DNA from: Candidatus Brevundimonas phytovorans
Lineage (GTDB): Bacteria; Pseudomonadota; Alphaproteobacteria; Caulobacterales; Caulobacteraceae
Assembly: GCA_029203145.1 (NCBI GenBank)
Contig: CP119309.1
Coordinates: 1,947,001-2,011,000 of the forward strand
DNA length: 64,000 bases
Direction of reading: 5' to 3'
The translations under genes and the position numbers were made by a program. The notes under the pieces are model-generated. The model was not told the origin of the DNA, ran no database searches, and worked only from the letters and a program-made list of their open reading frames with translations. Below are positions 1-8,935 of this stretch, piece by piece. Within the stretch, counting starts at the first letter, position 1. Every line of letters starts with the position of its first letter.

Positions 1-2514
<2,514 letters not shown>

Positions 2515-2637
2515 GGAAATCAGGCTTTAAATGGCCGGAATCGGAACGTGATCCGCTGTTCCGGTTTCTAGCATCCGGGGGCCGTCGTGGCAAAGAAACG
2601 CCGCCGATATCCCCATGCCCAAAAGGACAGGAAAACC

Positions 2638-3270
2638 ATGCGTCTGACCCTCGCCGCTCTGACCGCCCTCGCGGCGGCTTCCGCCTTCGCCGCCACGGCC
2701 TCGGCGCAAAGCTCCAGCGCCTCTCATGACCATGCCGCCATGGGTCACGCCGCCCACGGCCAGGCCGCCGCGATGGACCACGCCGCCATGATGCCGCGCG
2801 CCACGCCGGGACAGACGGGTCAGGCCGCCATCATCAACGGCGCCGGCGCCGAAATCGGCAAGGCGACCCTGACGCAAGGGCCGACCGGCCTGCTGGTCAA
2901 GGTCGAGGCCTCGGGCCTGACGCCCGGCTGGCACGGCATCCACATCCACGCCACGGGCCAGTGCGCCGCCCCCTTCACCTCGGCGGGCGCCCACATCAAC
3001 CACACCGATCCCAAGACGCCGCACGGCCTGCTGAACGCGCAAGGCCCGGACGACGGCGACCTGCCCAACCTGTACGCCGCCGCTGACGGATCGGCCCACG
3101 GTGAGTTCTTCACCCCCCGCGCCCGCATCAGCCAGGACGGCCCCGGCCAGTGGCTGTGGGACGCCGACGGTTCGGCCCTGGTGATCCACGCCAACCCCGA
3201 CGACCATAGCAGCCAGCCCATCGGCGGCGCGGGCGACCGCGTGGCCTGCGCGGTTCTCAGCGCCCAGTAG
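2638..3270 (+). CDS. sodC: Cu/Zn superoxide dismutase, exported
   Basis: This 210-residue protein converts superoxide to peroxide in the periplasm. A signal peptide (MRLTLAALTALAAASAFA, predicted cleavage near residue 23) is followed by a His/Met-rich stretch at about residues 28-55 (SHDHAAMGHAAHG, MDHAAMMP). The SOD fold follows: HIHATGQC carries the first two copper histidines and the disulfide Cys; AHINH and PHGLLN hold further metal ligands; VIHANPDD has the last copper His; GDRVACAV has the active-site Arg and second Cys. At the usual zinc His before GDL the sequence reads GPDDGDL, so this ligand appears to be Asp. Start chosen at ATG 2638 after AAAAGGACAGG. It is a single gene reading away from gyrA. 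Confidence 0.93.
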   Translation: MRLTLAALTALAAASAFAATASAQSSSASHDHAAMGHAAHGQAAAMDHAAMMPRATPGQTGQAAIINGAGAEIGKATLTQGPTGLLVKVEASGLTPGWHGIHIHATGQCAAPFTSAGAHINHTDPKTPHGLLNAQGPDDGDLPNLYAAADGSAHGEFFTPRARISQDGPGQWLWDADGSALVIHANPDDHSSQPIGGAGDRVACAVLSAQ

Positions 3271-3276
3271 CGCGTA

Positions 3277-4179
3277 TCAGACCTTGGCGGGGGCGCCGGC
3301 ACGCAAGCCGCGCTCCCCCAGGGCGACTGTCACCACGCCCGCCAGCGCAATGGCCACCCCCGTCACGATCTGGGGCGTCAGCACGTCGCCCATCCACAGC
3401 CAGCCGATCAGGATGGACACCAGCGGCGCGCCCAGCAGATAGGGCGTCACCCGCCCGGCTTCGCGCTTCTGGACCAGCCAGAAGACAAGGCTGGTGGCGA
3501 ACACGGACGAGACCACTCCGGCCCAGACCACCGTGCCCCAGACGACGGGCGGCGCGCTCCGAGCGGCCTCCCACTGTCCCGTCTCGAACATCAGCGAGCC
3601 TAAGGTCAAGACCGGCAGGGCCATCAGGGCCAGCAGCCCCTGCATCTTCAGCGGCGGGATAGAGGTGGTGCGCCGCGCGATCACCGTGGTCAGCGCCCAG
3701 GCCGAGGCGCCCAGCCCCCCGACGGCAATCGCCTTCCAGTCCTGCAAGGCGTGGGGATCCAGCGTCATCCAGGCCACCCCGGCGAAGGCGATAATCAGAC
3801 CGATGGTCGCCATGCGCGAAATCCGTTCGCCCAGCATCAGGAAGGCGAACAGCGAGGTCAGCGGGATCCACAGCTGGGTCGCCACCGTGACCGGACTGAC
3901 GTCATGGGCCAGCCAGTAGGCCAGATAGATCAGGCCATAGTGGATCGGCCCGCCCACCACAGCGATGATCAGCAGGCTCTTCCAGTTCGGAAACGGCGGC
4001 CGCACGAACCAGACCAGACAGGCGGCGGCGATGGCGAAACGCAGGGCCCCGACCATCAGCGGCGGCAAGACCTCGGTCGCCACCTTGGCGGCGGCGTTGT
4101 TGACGCCCCAGATCAGCATCACCGCGATGATGGCGCCGATCTCGAGCAGGCTGAGCGGGGAATGACGTTGGCTGGACAC
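3277..4179 (-). CDS. DMT-superfamily transporter (EamA family)
   Basis: This is a 300-residue inner-membrane protein with about ten hydrophobic helices arranged as two EamA repeats, typical of drug/metabolite exporters. The first repeat begins LLEIGAIIAVMLIWGVNNAA; the second begins near WALTTVIARR. Substrate cannot be read from sequence. The start is GTG at 4179 (VSSQRHSPLS). It converges with sodC, with only 6 bp between the two stop codons, and diverges from the gene at 4311, so the roughly 130 bp between 4180 and 4310 must hold both promoters. Confidence 0.88.
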   Translation of the reverse strand: MSSQRHSPLSLLEIGAIIAVMLIWGVNNAAAKVATEVLPPLMVGALRFAIAAACLVWFVRPPFPNWKSLLIIAVVGGPIHYGLIYLAYWLAHDVSPVTVATQLWIPLTSLFAFLMLGERISRMATIGLIIAFAGVAWMTLDPHALQDWKAIAVGGLGASAWALTTVIARRTTSIPPLKMQGLLALMALPVLTLGSLMFETGQWEAARSAPPVVWGTVVWAGVVSSVFATSLVFWLVQKREAGRVTPYLLGAPLVSILIGWLWMGDVLTPQIVTGVAIALAGVVTVALGERGLRAGAPAKV

Positions 4180-4310
4180 CGCGACCTGATGCCACAGGTT
4201 GTCGCGAAAGACCCGTCACGTTCGATGACCGCTCTTTTCCGTCGCGCCTGCCCTAGTCTTCGCCCGACAGGGTGCTATCCCCCGCCCCTTCGCGAACCCG
4301 AGGCAGATCG

Positions 4311-4895
4311 ATGACCCGCACCCTGGCCGCCCTGATGATGACCGTCACTGCTCTTGGCGCCGCCTTCAGCGCCGCGCCCGCCCTGGCGCAGTCCGCCAAG
4401 GGACCGACGGCCGTGGTCTCGCCCCAGCCCCTGCCCATCGACGACAGCCGCCCGCGCGTCTTCCTGGGCGGCAGCATCGACATGGGCGGCGCCCCCGACT
4501 GGCAGGCGGCGATGACCGCAGCCTTGGCCGACATGGACGTGGTCATTCTCAATCCCCGCCGTCCCGACTGGAACCCTGAGTGGCGCCCGGAGGCCGACGA
4601 GCCCGAGTTCCGCCGTCAGGTCGAGTGGGAGCTGGCCGCGCTGGAATCCGCCGACGTCATCGTCATGTATTTCGCCCCCGGCACCCAGAGCCCCATCAGC
4701 CTGCTGGAAATGGGCCTGCACGCGCGCGGCGGAAAGCTGATCGTGCTCGCGCCCGAGGGCTTCTGGAGGAAGGGCAACGTCGACATCACGGCCCAGGCCT
4801 ACGGCGTCAAACAGGTGCAATCCCTGCCCGAACTGACCGCCGCCGTCCGTGAGGCGCTCAGCGACGTCGCGTCCAAGGGCCGCTTCGCGCGCTAG
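4311..4895 (+). CDS. Exported nucleoside 2-deoxyribosyltransferase-like protein
   Basis: This is a 194-residue protein. Residues 1-26 form a clear signal peptide (MTRTLAALMMTVTALGAAF, ending ALA|Q). The rest resembles the nucleoside 2-deoxyribosyltransferase-like family: RVFLGGSIDMGG, VVILNPRRPDWNPEW, FRRQVEWELAALESADV and a SPISLLEMGLH segment that normally carries the catalytic Glu. Family members exchange bases on deoxynucleosides or cleave the glycosidic bond, and are usually cytosolic. An exported version is unusual. Start ATG 4311 follows AGGCAGATCG; an earlier in-frame start at 4272 would bury the signal peptide. Its last 4 bp overlap the end of the convergent DUF2269 gene. Family call is firm, activity is inferred. 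Confidence 0.82.
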   Translation: MTRTLAALMMTVTALGAAFSAAPALAQSAKGPTAVVSPQPLPIDDSRPRVFLGGSIDMGGAPDWQAAMTAALADMDVVILNPRRPDWNPEWRPEADEPEFRRQVEWELAALESADVIVMYFAPGTQSPISLLEMGLHARGGKLIVLAPEGFWRKGNVDITAQAYGVKQVQSLPELTAAVREALSDVASKGRFAR

Positions 4896-5359
4896 AAGGT
4901 CGGCTTGGCCACCATCAGGGCGTAGATGCCGAGAACACCCGCAAAGGCCGGCCATCCGAGGATGAACCAGGCCCGGAACAGGCGGTGATAGGCAGGCGGC
5001 AGAGGCGTTCCCGCCGTCTCCGCGCCCTCGCCCAGCTTGACCATCCGCCACTGCAACCAGACCACCGGCAGCCAGCAGGCGCCGATCAGGACATAGAGGG
5101 CATAGGCCGCCATCAGCCAGGGCTCGGTCAGGCTGTAGCCCTGCAGATAGATCAGGGCCAGACCGCTGAGCGGCTGAACCACCACGGCGCTGGCGGTGAA
5201 GACAAAGTCGGCCAGAACCACGATCCGACCGACCGAGGCGACGGTGCGCGGGTCTTTCGTGGCGTGCGCCCTTAGCATGAAGAAGGCGATGCCCGCCCCC
5301 GTGCCGAACAGGACCGCGCCCGACAGGATATGGATCACCTTGAGGATCAGATAGGTCAT
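4892..5359 (-). CDS. DUF2269 family membrane protein
   Basis: This 155-residue protein has four to five transmembrane helices (LILKVIHILSGAVLFGTGAG, VFTASAVVVQPLSGLALIYL, WLMAAYALYVLIGACWLPVV, WFILGWPAFAGVLGIYALMV). The pattern fits DUF2269, an integral membrane family of unknown function. The ATG at 5359 overlaps the TGA of the DoxX segment upstream (TGATG), which indicates translational coupling. The gene is last in an operon DCC - SDR-DoxX - DUF2269. If the amber codon in the SDR-DoxX gene is real, coupling to this gene would be lost or weakened. Confidence 0.85.
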   Translation of the reverse strand: MTYLILKVIHILSGAVLFGTGAGIAFFMLRAHATKDPRTVASVGRIVVLADFVFTASAVVVQPLSGLALIYLQGYSLTEPWLMAAYALYVLIGACWLPVVWLQWRMVKLGEGAETAGTPLPPAYHRLFRAWFILGWPAFAGVLGIYALMVAKPTF

Positions 5360-5577
5360 CAACGCCGCGCGTCCGTCGCCGCCACGAACAGGCAGAGCGC
5401 CATCATCGGCAAGACCTTCAGCCACGGCCCCAACGGATCAATCCAGTAGTGCGGCAGGCTGAGCGTTCCGGCGATCAGATAGCCGACGGTCGACAGGCAC
5501 ATGAAGATGGCCACCCGCGCCGTCCACGGCCGCACGAACAGGGCCAGCCCCAGCACCACGTCCAGCAGCGCGCCCCA
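5359..5577 (-). pseudogene. C-terminal DoxX-like segment cut off from the SDR gene by an amber codon
   Basis: These 72 codons continue in exactly the same frame as the SDR gene but follow its TAG stop at 5578-5580. They read WGALLDVVLGLALFVRPW, then two or three hydrophobic helices ending ...LFVAATDARR, as expected for the second half of a four-helix DoxX-like domain. The first two helices of that domain lie at the end of the SDR reading frame, before the TAG. The stretch has normal coding composition and ends in the TGATG overlap with the DUF2269 gene, so it was recently part of one gene or is still expressed by readthrough or restart (a GTG lies at 5559). Confidence 0.75.
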
Positions 5578-6666
5578 CTAGGCGATCGGCCCGGACCAGC
5601 GCCCGAAGCCGCCTTCGTGCAGGATAGCCAGCGCCCCGTTCCAGCCCGGCCCAAAGCTGATCAGGCCTGTAATCAGCCAGAACAGGCCCAGCGTCAGGAT
5701 GGACACCGGCCGCACGAACCACAGCCGGGCGTGCCAGACGTCCTGCACGGACGCTGGAGTCTCGGCCAGAAAGCGCGAGAAGCCGCGGGCATGCACGCCC
5801 AGACGCTCGGCCCAGCCGCTGTCCTGACCGGACACGTCATGATCCATCTGGCGGATGGCCGTGGTGCGGATCGGCGAGGACCAGCCCAAGCGGCCCAGCA
5901 GGTCGCCGCTTACCAGGGCGGGCGCCGCCAGCGCGCGCGGAACTCGGATCACCGGCGCGGGCGACAGGCCCAGCCAGCCGCGATAGAGCCGCACCGTCTC
6001 GGCCATGGTCACGGCCTCGGGTCCGGGCATGTCGAAGGTTTCGCGGCTCGGCGCGCCCGGCTTCAGCGCGGCGACGACGGCGGCGCCGAGGTCGCCCAGG
6101 GCGATGGGCCGGAAGGTCTGATCGCCGCCGACGAGGGGGCTGAACAGGGGAAAGGCCGCCAAGGCCCGGATCAGGCCGGTGCCCCCAAAGGCCGCGCGGT
6201 CCACCACCAGCGACGGCCGCAGGATCAGCCAGTCCAGGGCGCTGGCCTCGACCAGACGCTCGGTCTCGGCCTTGGTGCGGGCATAGGCCGTGCCGGCCGC
6301 CTCATCGGCGCCCACGGCGGAAATATGGATCAGACGCCGGACTCCGGCGCGCTCGCAGGCCGCGATCATGGCCCGCGGGCCGTCGACATGGGCAAGACGG
6401 GTGCTGTCCCCTGCCCCGTCCTGCAAGACGCCGACGCAGTTGATCACGGCGTCGACCCCGTCCAGCAGCGGCGCCCAGGCCTCGACCGTGGTCAGGCGGG
6501 CGAAGTCGGCGCAGACCCAGTCAAACGTCGGCGCGCGTCGCGCCGCCTCGGCGGGACGCCGGGCGCCCGCGCGCACTGACCAGCCCTCACACGACAGCGC
6601 GGCGGCCAGATGCGAGCCGATAAAACCATTGGCTCCCAGAACGAGAACCCGTCCCCCGTCGCTCAT
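5578..6666 (-). CDS. SDR-family NAD(P)-binding protein with partial DoxX-like C-terminus (amber-truncated)
   Basis: This is a 362-residue product. An atypical short-chain dehydrogenase/NmrA-like Rossmann domain starts at once (RVLVLGANGFIGSHLAAAL, a GxxGxxG motif) and runs to about residue 300. A membrane part then begins (WFVRPVSILTLGLFWLITGL) and stops at GGFGRWSGPIA followed by TAG. The missing half of the membrane domain lies directly downstream in the same frame. The likely intact gene is 5359-6666, a Rossmann protein tethered to the inner membrane; substrate is unknown, quinone or thiol chemistry being suggested only by its neighbours. ATG 6666 lies 4 bp after the DCC stop, with GGGATAGACGG as ribosome-binding site. 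Confidence 0.85.
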   Translation of the reverse strand: MSDGGRVLVLGANGFIGSHLAAALSCEGWSVRAGARRPAEAARRAPTFDWVCADFARLTTVEAWAPLLDGVDAVINCVGVLQDGAGDSTRLAHVDGPRAMIAACERAGVRRLIHISAVGADEAAGTAYARTKAETERLVEASALDWLILRPSLVVDRAAFGGTGLIRALAAFPLFSPLVGGDQTFRPIALGDLGAAVVAALKPGAPSRETFDMPGPEAVTMAETVRLYRGWLGLSPAPVIRVPRALAAPALVSGDLLGRLGWSSPIRTTAIRQMDHDVSGQDSGWAERLGVHARGFSRFLAETPASVQDVWHARLWFVRPVSILTLGLFWLITGLISFGPGWNGALAILHEGGFGRWSGPIA

Positions 6667-6670
6667 CCGT

Positions 6671-7120
6671 CTATCCCAGAATTCGGTCGTTGAGATCCGC
6701 CCCCGAGGGCGGAAGGGCGCACCAGGCCTGACCCGGAAACCGCCGTCGGTATCGCGCGACCAGGCCATAGGCGGCGTCGCGGATCGGTCGGGGGATCACC
6801 CGGGCCGCCACGGCGGCGCGATAGGGAAAGGGCAGCGACGCCGCCAGATGCAGCACTCCGTCCGAGCGGCTGATCGCCCGCCCATCCTCGATCACCAGCA
6901 TGGTCGAGGGATCGTCGGGCGACAGGCCGAAGTGGGCCAGCAGGGCCCGGCCCAGAACCGACTGCGTCGGCGCCAGACGAAAACGCGGACCATGCTTCAG
7001 CAGGGTCCGCGCGGAATGGGAACAGAGAGCGCAGTCGCCGTCGAACAGGACCAGCGGCCGGTCGTCCGGGAAGGACGGCACGGCCGGGTCGTTGCGGTAA
7101 CTGTAAGCCCCCCGGCCCAC
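6671..7120 (-). CDS. Thiol-disulfide oxidoreductase-like DCC family protein (DUF393)
   Basis: This 149-residue soluble protein carries the family signature LVLFDGDCALCSHSART, which includes the D-C-x-x-C core that names the DCC family. Such proteins are thought to have a thioredoxin-like fold, but the natural substrate is not established. The start is GTG at 7120 (VGRGAYSY), since no better in-frame start precedes the signature. It is the first gene of the operon with SDR-DoxX and DUF2269 and starts only 15 bp after the ssb stop, so it may be partly co-transcribed with ssb. Confidence 0.85.
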   Translation of the reverse strand: MGRGAYSYRNDPAVPSFPDDRPLVLFDGDCALCSHSARTLLKHGPRFRLAPTQSVLGRALLAHFGLSPDDPSTMLVIEDGRAISRSDGVLHLAASLPFPYRAAVAARVIPRPIRDAAYGLVARYRRRFPGQAWCALPPSGADLNDRILG

Positions 7121-7135
7121 GTCAGTTTTCAGATC

Positions 7136-7645
7136 TTAGAACGGGATGTCGTCGTTCAGGTCGTAGCTTTCCTTGGGACCCGAGGGCTTGTTGGCGCCGC
7201 CGGTCGAGAAGCCCGAGGAGTAGTCGTCGTCGTTGCGACCGCCGCCGTAGCCGCCGCCTTGACCGCCGCCCATGCCGCCGCCCTGGCTGTCGTTACGACC
7301 GCCCAGCATGGTCAGCTGGCCGTTGAAGCGTTGCAGCACGATCTCGGTCGAGTATTTCTCGACGCCTTGCGCGTCCGTGTATTTGCGGGTCTGCAGCGAG
7401 CCCTCGATGTAAACGGTCGAGCCCTTCTTCAGGTAGTTCTCGGCCACCTTGACGATGTTCTCGTTGAAGATGACGACCGCGTGCCACTCGGTCTTTTCCT
7501 TGCGCTCGCCGGTGGCCTTGTCGCGCCATTGCTCCGAGGTCGCGATACGCAGGTTGGCGACGCGATCGCCGCTGTTCAGCGTGCGGATTTCCGGGTCCTT
7601 GCCCAGGTTGCCGATGAGGATGACCTTGTTGACGCTGCCGGCCAT
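7136..7645 (-). CDS. ssb: Single-stranded DNA-binding protein
   Basis: SSB coats single-stranded DNA during replication and repair and recruits partners through its tail. The 169 residues contain an N-terminal OB fold (MAGSVNKVILIGNLGKDPEI, WHAVVIFNE, GSTVYIEGSLQTRKY), a flexible Gly/Asn-rich linker (about residues 115-150) and the canonical acidic tail ending NDDIPF. ATG 7645 is preceded by AAAAGGA. An SOS box sits about 55 bp upstream (7700-7714), so induction by DNA damage through LexA is likely. Confidence 0.98.
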   Translation of the reverse strand: MAGSVNKVILIGNLGKDPEIRTLNSGDRVANLRIATSEQWRDKATGERKEKTEWHAVVIFNENIVKVAENYLKKGSTVYIEGSLQTRKYTDAQGVEKYSTEIVLQRFNGQLTMLGGRNDSQGGGMGGGQGGGYGGGRNDDDYSSGFSTGGANKPSGPKESYDLNDDIPF

Positions 7646-7699
7646 GACCGATGTCCTTTTATGTTCTTGCCGTCGATCCCTAGCGGATCATGACGGAAT

Positions 7700-7714
7700 G
7701 TTCCAGTTTTGTTC
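7700..7714 (-). promoter_or_regulatory. LexA/SOS box upstream of ssb
   Basis: GTTCCAGTTTTGTTC on the plus strand is an exact GTTC-N7-GTTC direct repeat, the established LexA operator of Alphaproteobacteria including Caulobacter. It sits 55-69 bp before the ssb start, where a promoter would be. It also lies 23 bp past the stop of the lipoprotein gene at 7737, on the opposite side from that gene's start, so it belongs to ssb. Confidence 0.75.
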
Positions 7715-7736
7715 GCACCCAAGCGGGCGAGAATTC

Positions 7737-8180
7737 TTATTGCGGGGCGACGGCGACGGGACGACCGTCGATCTCGCGCTGGATGGCGCCCGGAATGGCC
7801 AGGCGACCGTCCCCGGTTCGCGTCAGGGCGAAGAAGCGCTGCCCCGTCAAGGTCTTGCCGAACTTGACCCCGCCCCGGTCGATGAAGATGAACTGCCCCT
7901 GATAGGCGCCGATCATGTCGCGGTTGTTGCCGCCCATGCGCAGGAAACGCAGGCGCATCTCCTCAAGCCGCGCGGCGCAGAACTCGATCTGCTTCTGGTC
8001 GCGGGCGACGACGTTGATCTGGGGCGCGGCCTTGCCGTCTTCAGCCAGGACAACGTGATAGCAGACGCCCGGCTCGGTCGGGGCCTCGACGCCCTTCTGG
8101 GCGCAGGCGGCGACCGTCAGGGCCAGAAGGCCCAGCGCGATGACGGGCGCGGCGGCGGAAGCGACAGTCTTGCGGCTCAT
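7737..8180 (-). CDS. Small lipoprotein of unknown function
   Basis: This 147-residue protein has a lipoprotein signal peptide ending LLALTVAACAQKG (lipobox AAC). The mature part, with two Cys (PGVCYHVV and IEFCAARL), is mostly soluble; I recognise no family. The ATG at 8180 overlaps the stop of the gene upstream in an ATGA, so the two genes are translationally coupled and probably work together in the envelope. An upstream extension in the same frame (to 8393) overlaps the other gene and is not used. Confidence 0.8.
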   Translation of the reverse strand: MSRKTVASAAAPVIALGLLALTVAACAQKGVEAPTEPGVCYHVVLAEDGKAAPQINVVARDQKQIEFCAARLEEMRLRFLRMGGNNRDMIGAYQGQFIFIDRGGVKFGKTLTGQRFFALTRTGDGRLAIPGAIQREIDGRPVAVAPQ

Positions 8181-8857
8181 CGACCCAGCTCCGGGAACTG
8201 ACAGTTGCGGTCCTGTTGCGCCAGGGTGCGGAAGCGGTTGTTGTCGTTCGACTGTTCCACGCGACGCGGCACCAGACGTAGAGTCGTATCGCCCCAGCGG
8301 CCGTACTGGGCCTCGCCCGGGCGGACGCAGGTGCCGGCATAGAGGGCCTGAACACAGGCCCCCAGGCTCATGCCGTTGGAAATGGCGCGCCATTCCGAGC
8401 CGGTGTGGCGCAGACAGGCGGTGGCCGACGACGAGGCGGGGGCCGGCCGCGCGGGCTCTGTCGGCGACGCGGCGTCGTCGACCGGCGCAATTTCCACGGT
8501 CGGCTCAACCGGCAGGGCCGGCGGCGGCGCAAAGGCGGCGGTCGGGGCTGCGGCCAGGGCGCCGGTCGCGTCCAGACCCACGTCCAGGGCGCTGGTGGCC
8601 ACGCCGTTGCGCTTGGCGCAGTCGGCCAGGGTCGCCTGCCCCACAAACTGACCATCGACGAAGCAGCGCAGTTCGCGCGCGGGTTCCAGCGACGGCGCCT
8701 CGGCCAGATCGATGGTCAGCCCGCCCTGCGCCGCGGGGGGCGCCTCGGTCGGCTTGTCCCGTCCGCCGCTGAACACCAGGGCGGCCGCCACGGCCGCGAC
8801 AACGGCCAGGCCGCCCCCGACGATCAGGACTGTGCGATTGTCTTTCGGAAGGGCCAT
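8177..8857 (-). CDS. Membrane-anchored protein of unknown function
   Basis: This 226-residue protein has one N-terminal membrane helix (TVLIVGGGLAVVAAVAAALV) after a short cytoplasmic tail, then a periplasmic part of two Cys-containing segments (ELRCFVDGQFVG...LADCAKRNG and ACLRHTG...GACVQALYAGTCV) separated by an Ala/Pro-rich linker (about residues 100-145). The segments may be disulfide-bonded. It forms a two-gene unit with the lipoprotein downstream through a 4 bp overlap. No family recognised. Confidence 0.8.
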   Translation of the reverse strand: MALPKDNRTVLIVGGGLAVVAAVAAALVFSGGRDKPTEAPPAAQGGLTIDLAEAPSLEPARELRCFVDGQFVGQATLADCAKRNGVATSALDVGLDATGALAAAPTAAFAPPPALPVEPTVEIAPVDDAASPTEPARPAPASSSATACLRHTGSEWRAISNGMSLGACVQALYAGTCVRPGEAQYGRWGDTTLRLVPRRVEQSNDNNRFRTLAQQDRNCQFPELGR

Positions 8858-8935
8858 GCGGGACTCGACGCCAATGATGGCCCCAATAACCCCGGCGACG
8901 CCGCATGCGTCAACCTAAAGCAGGGATCGCCGCCT

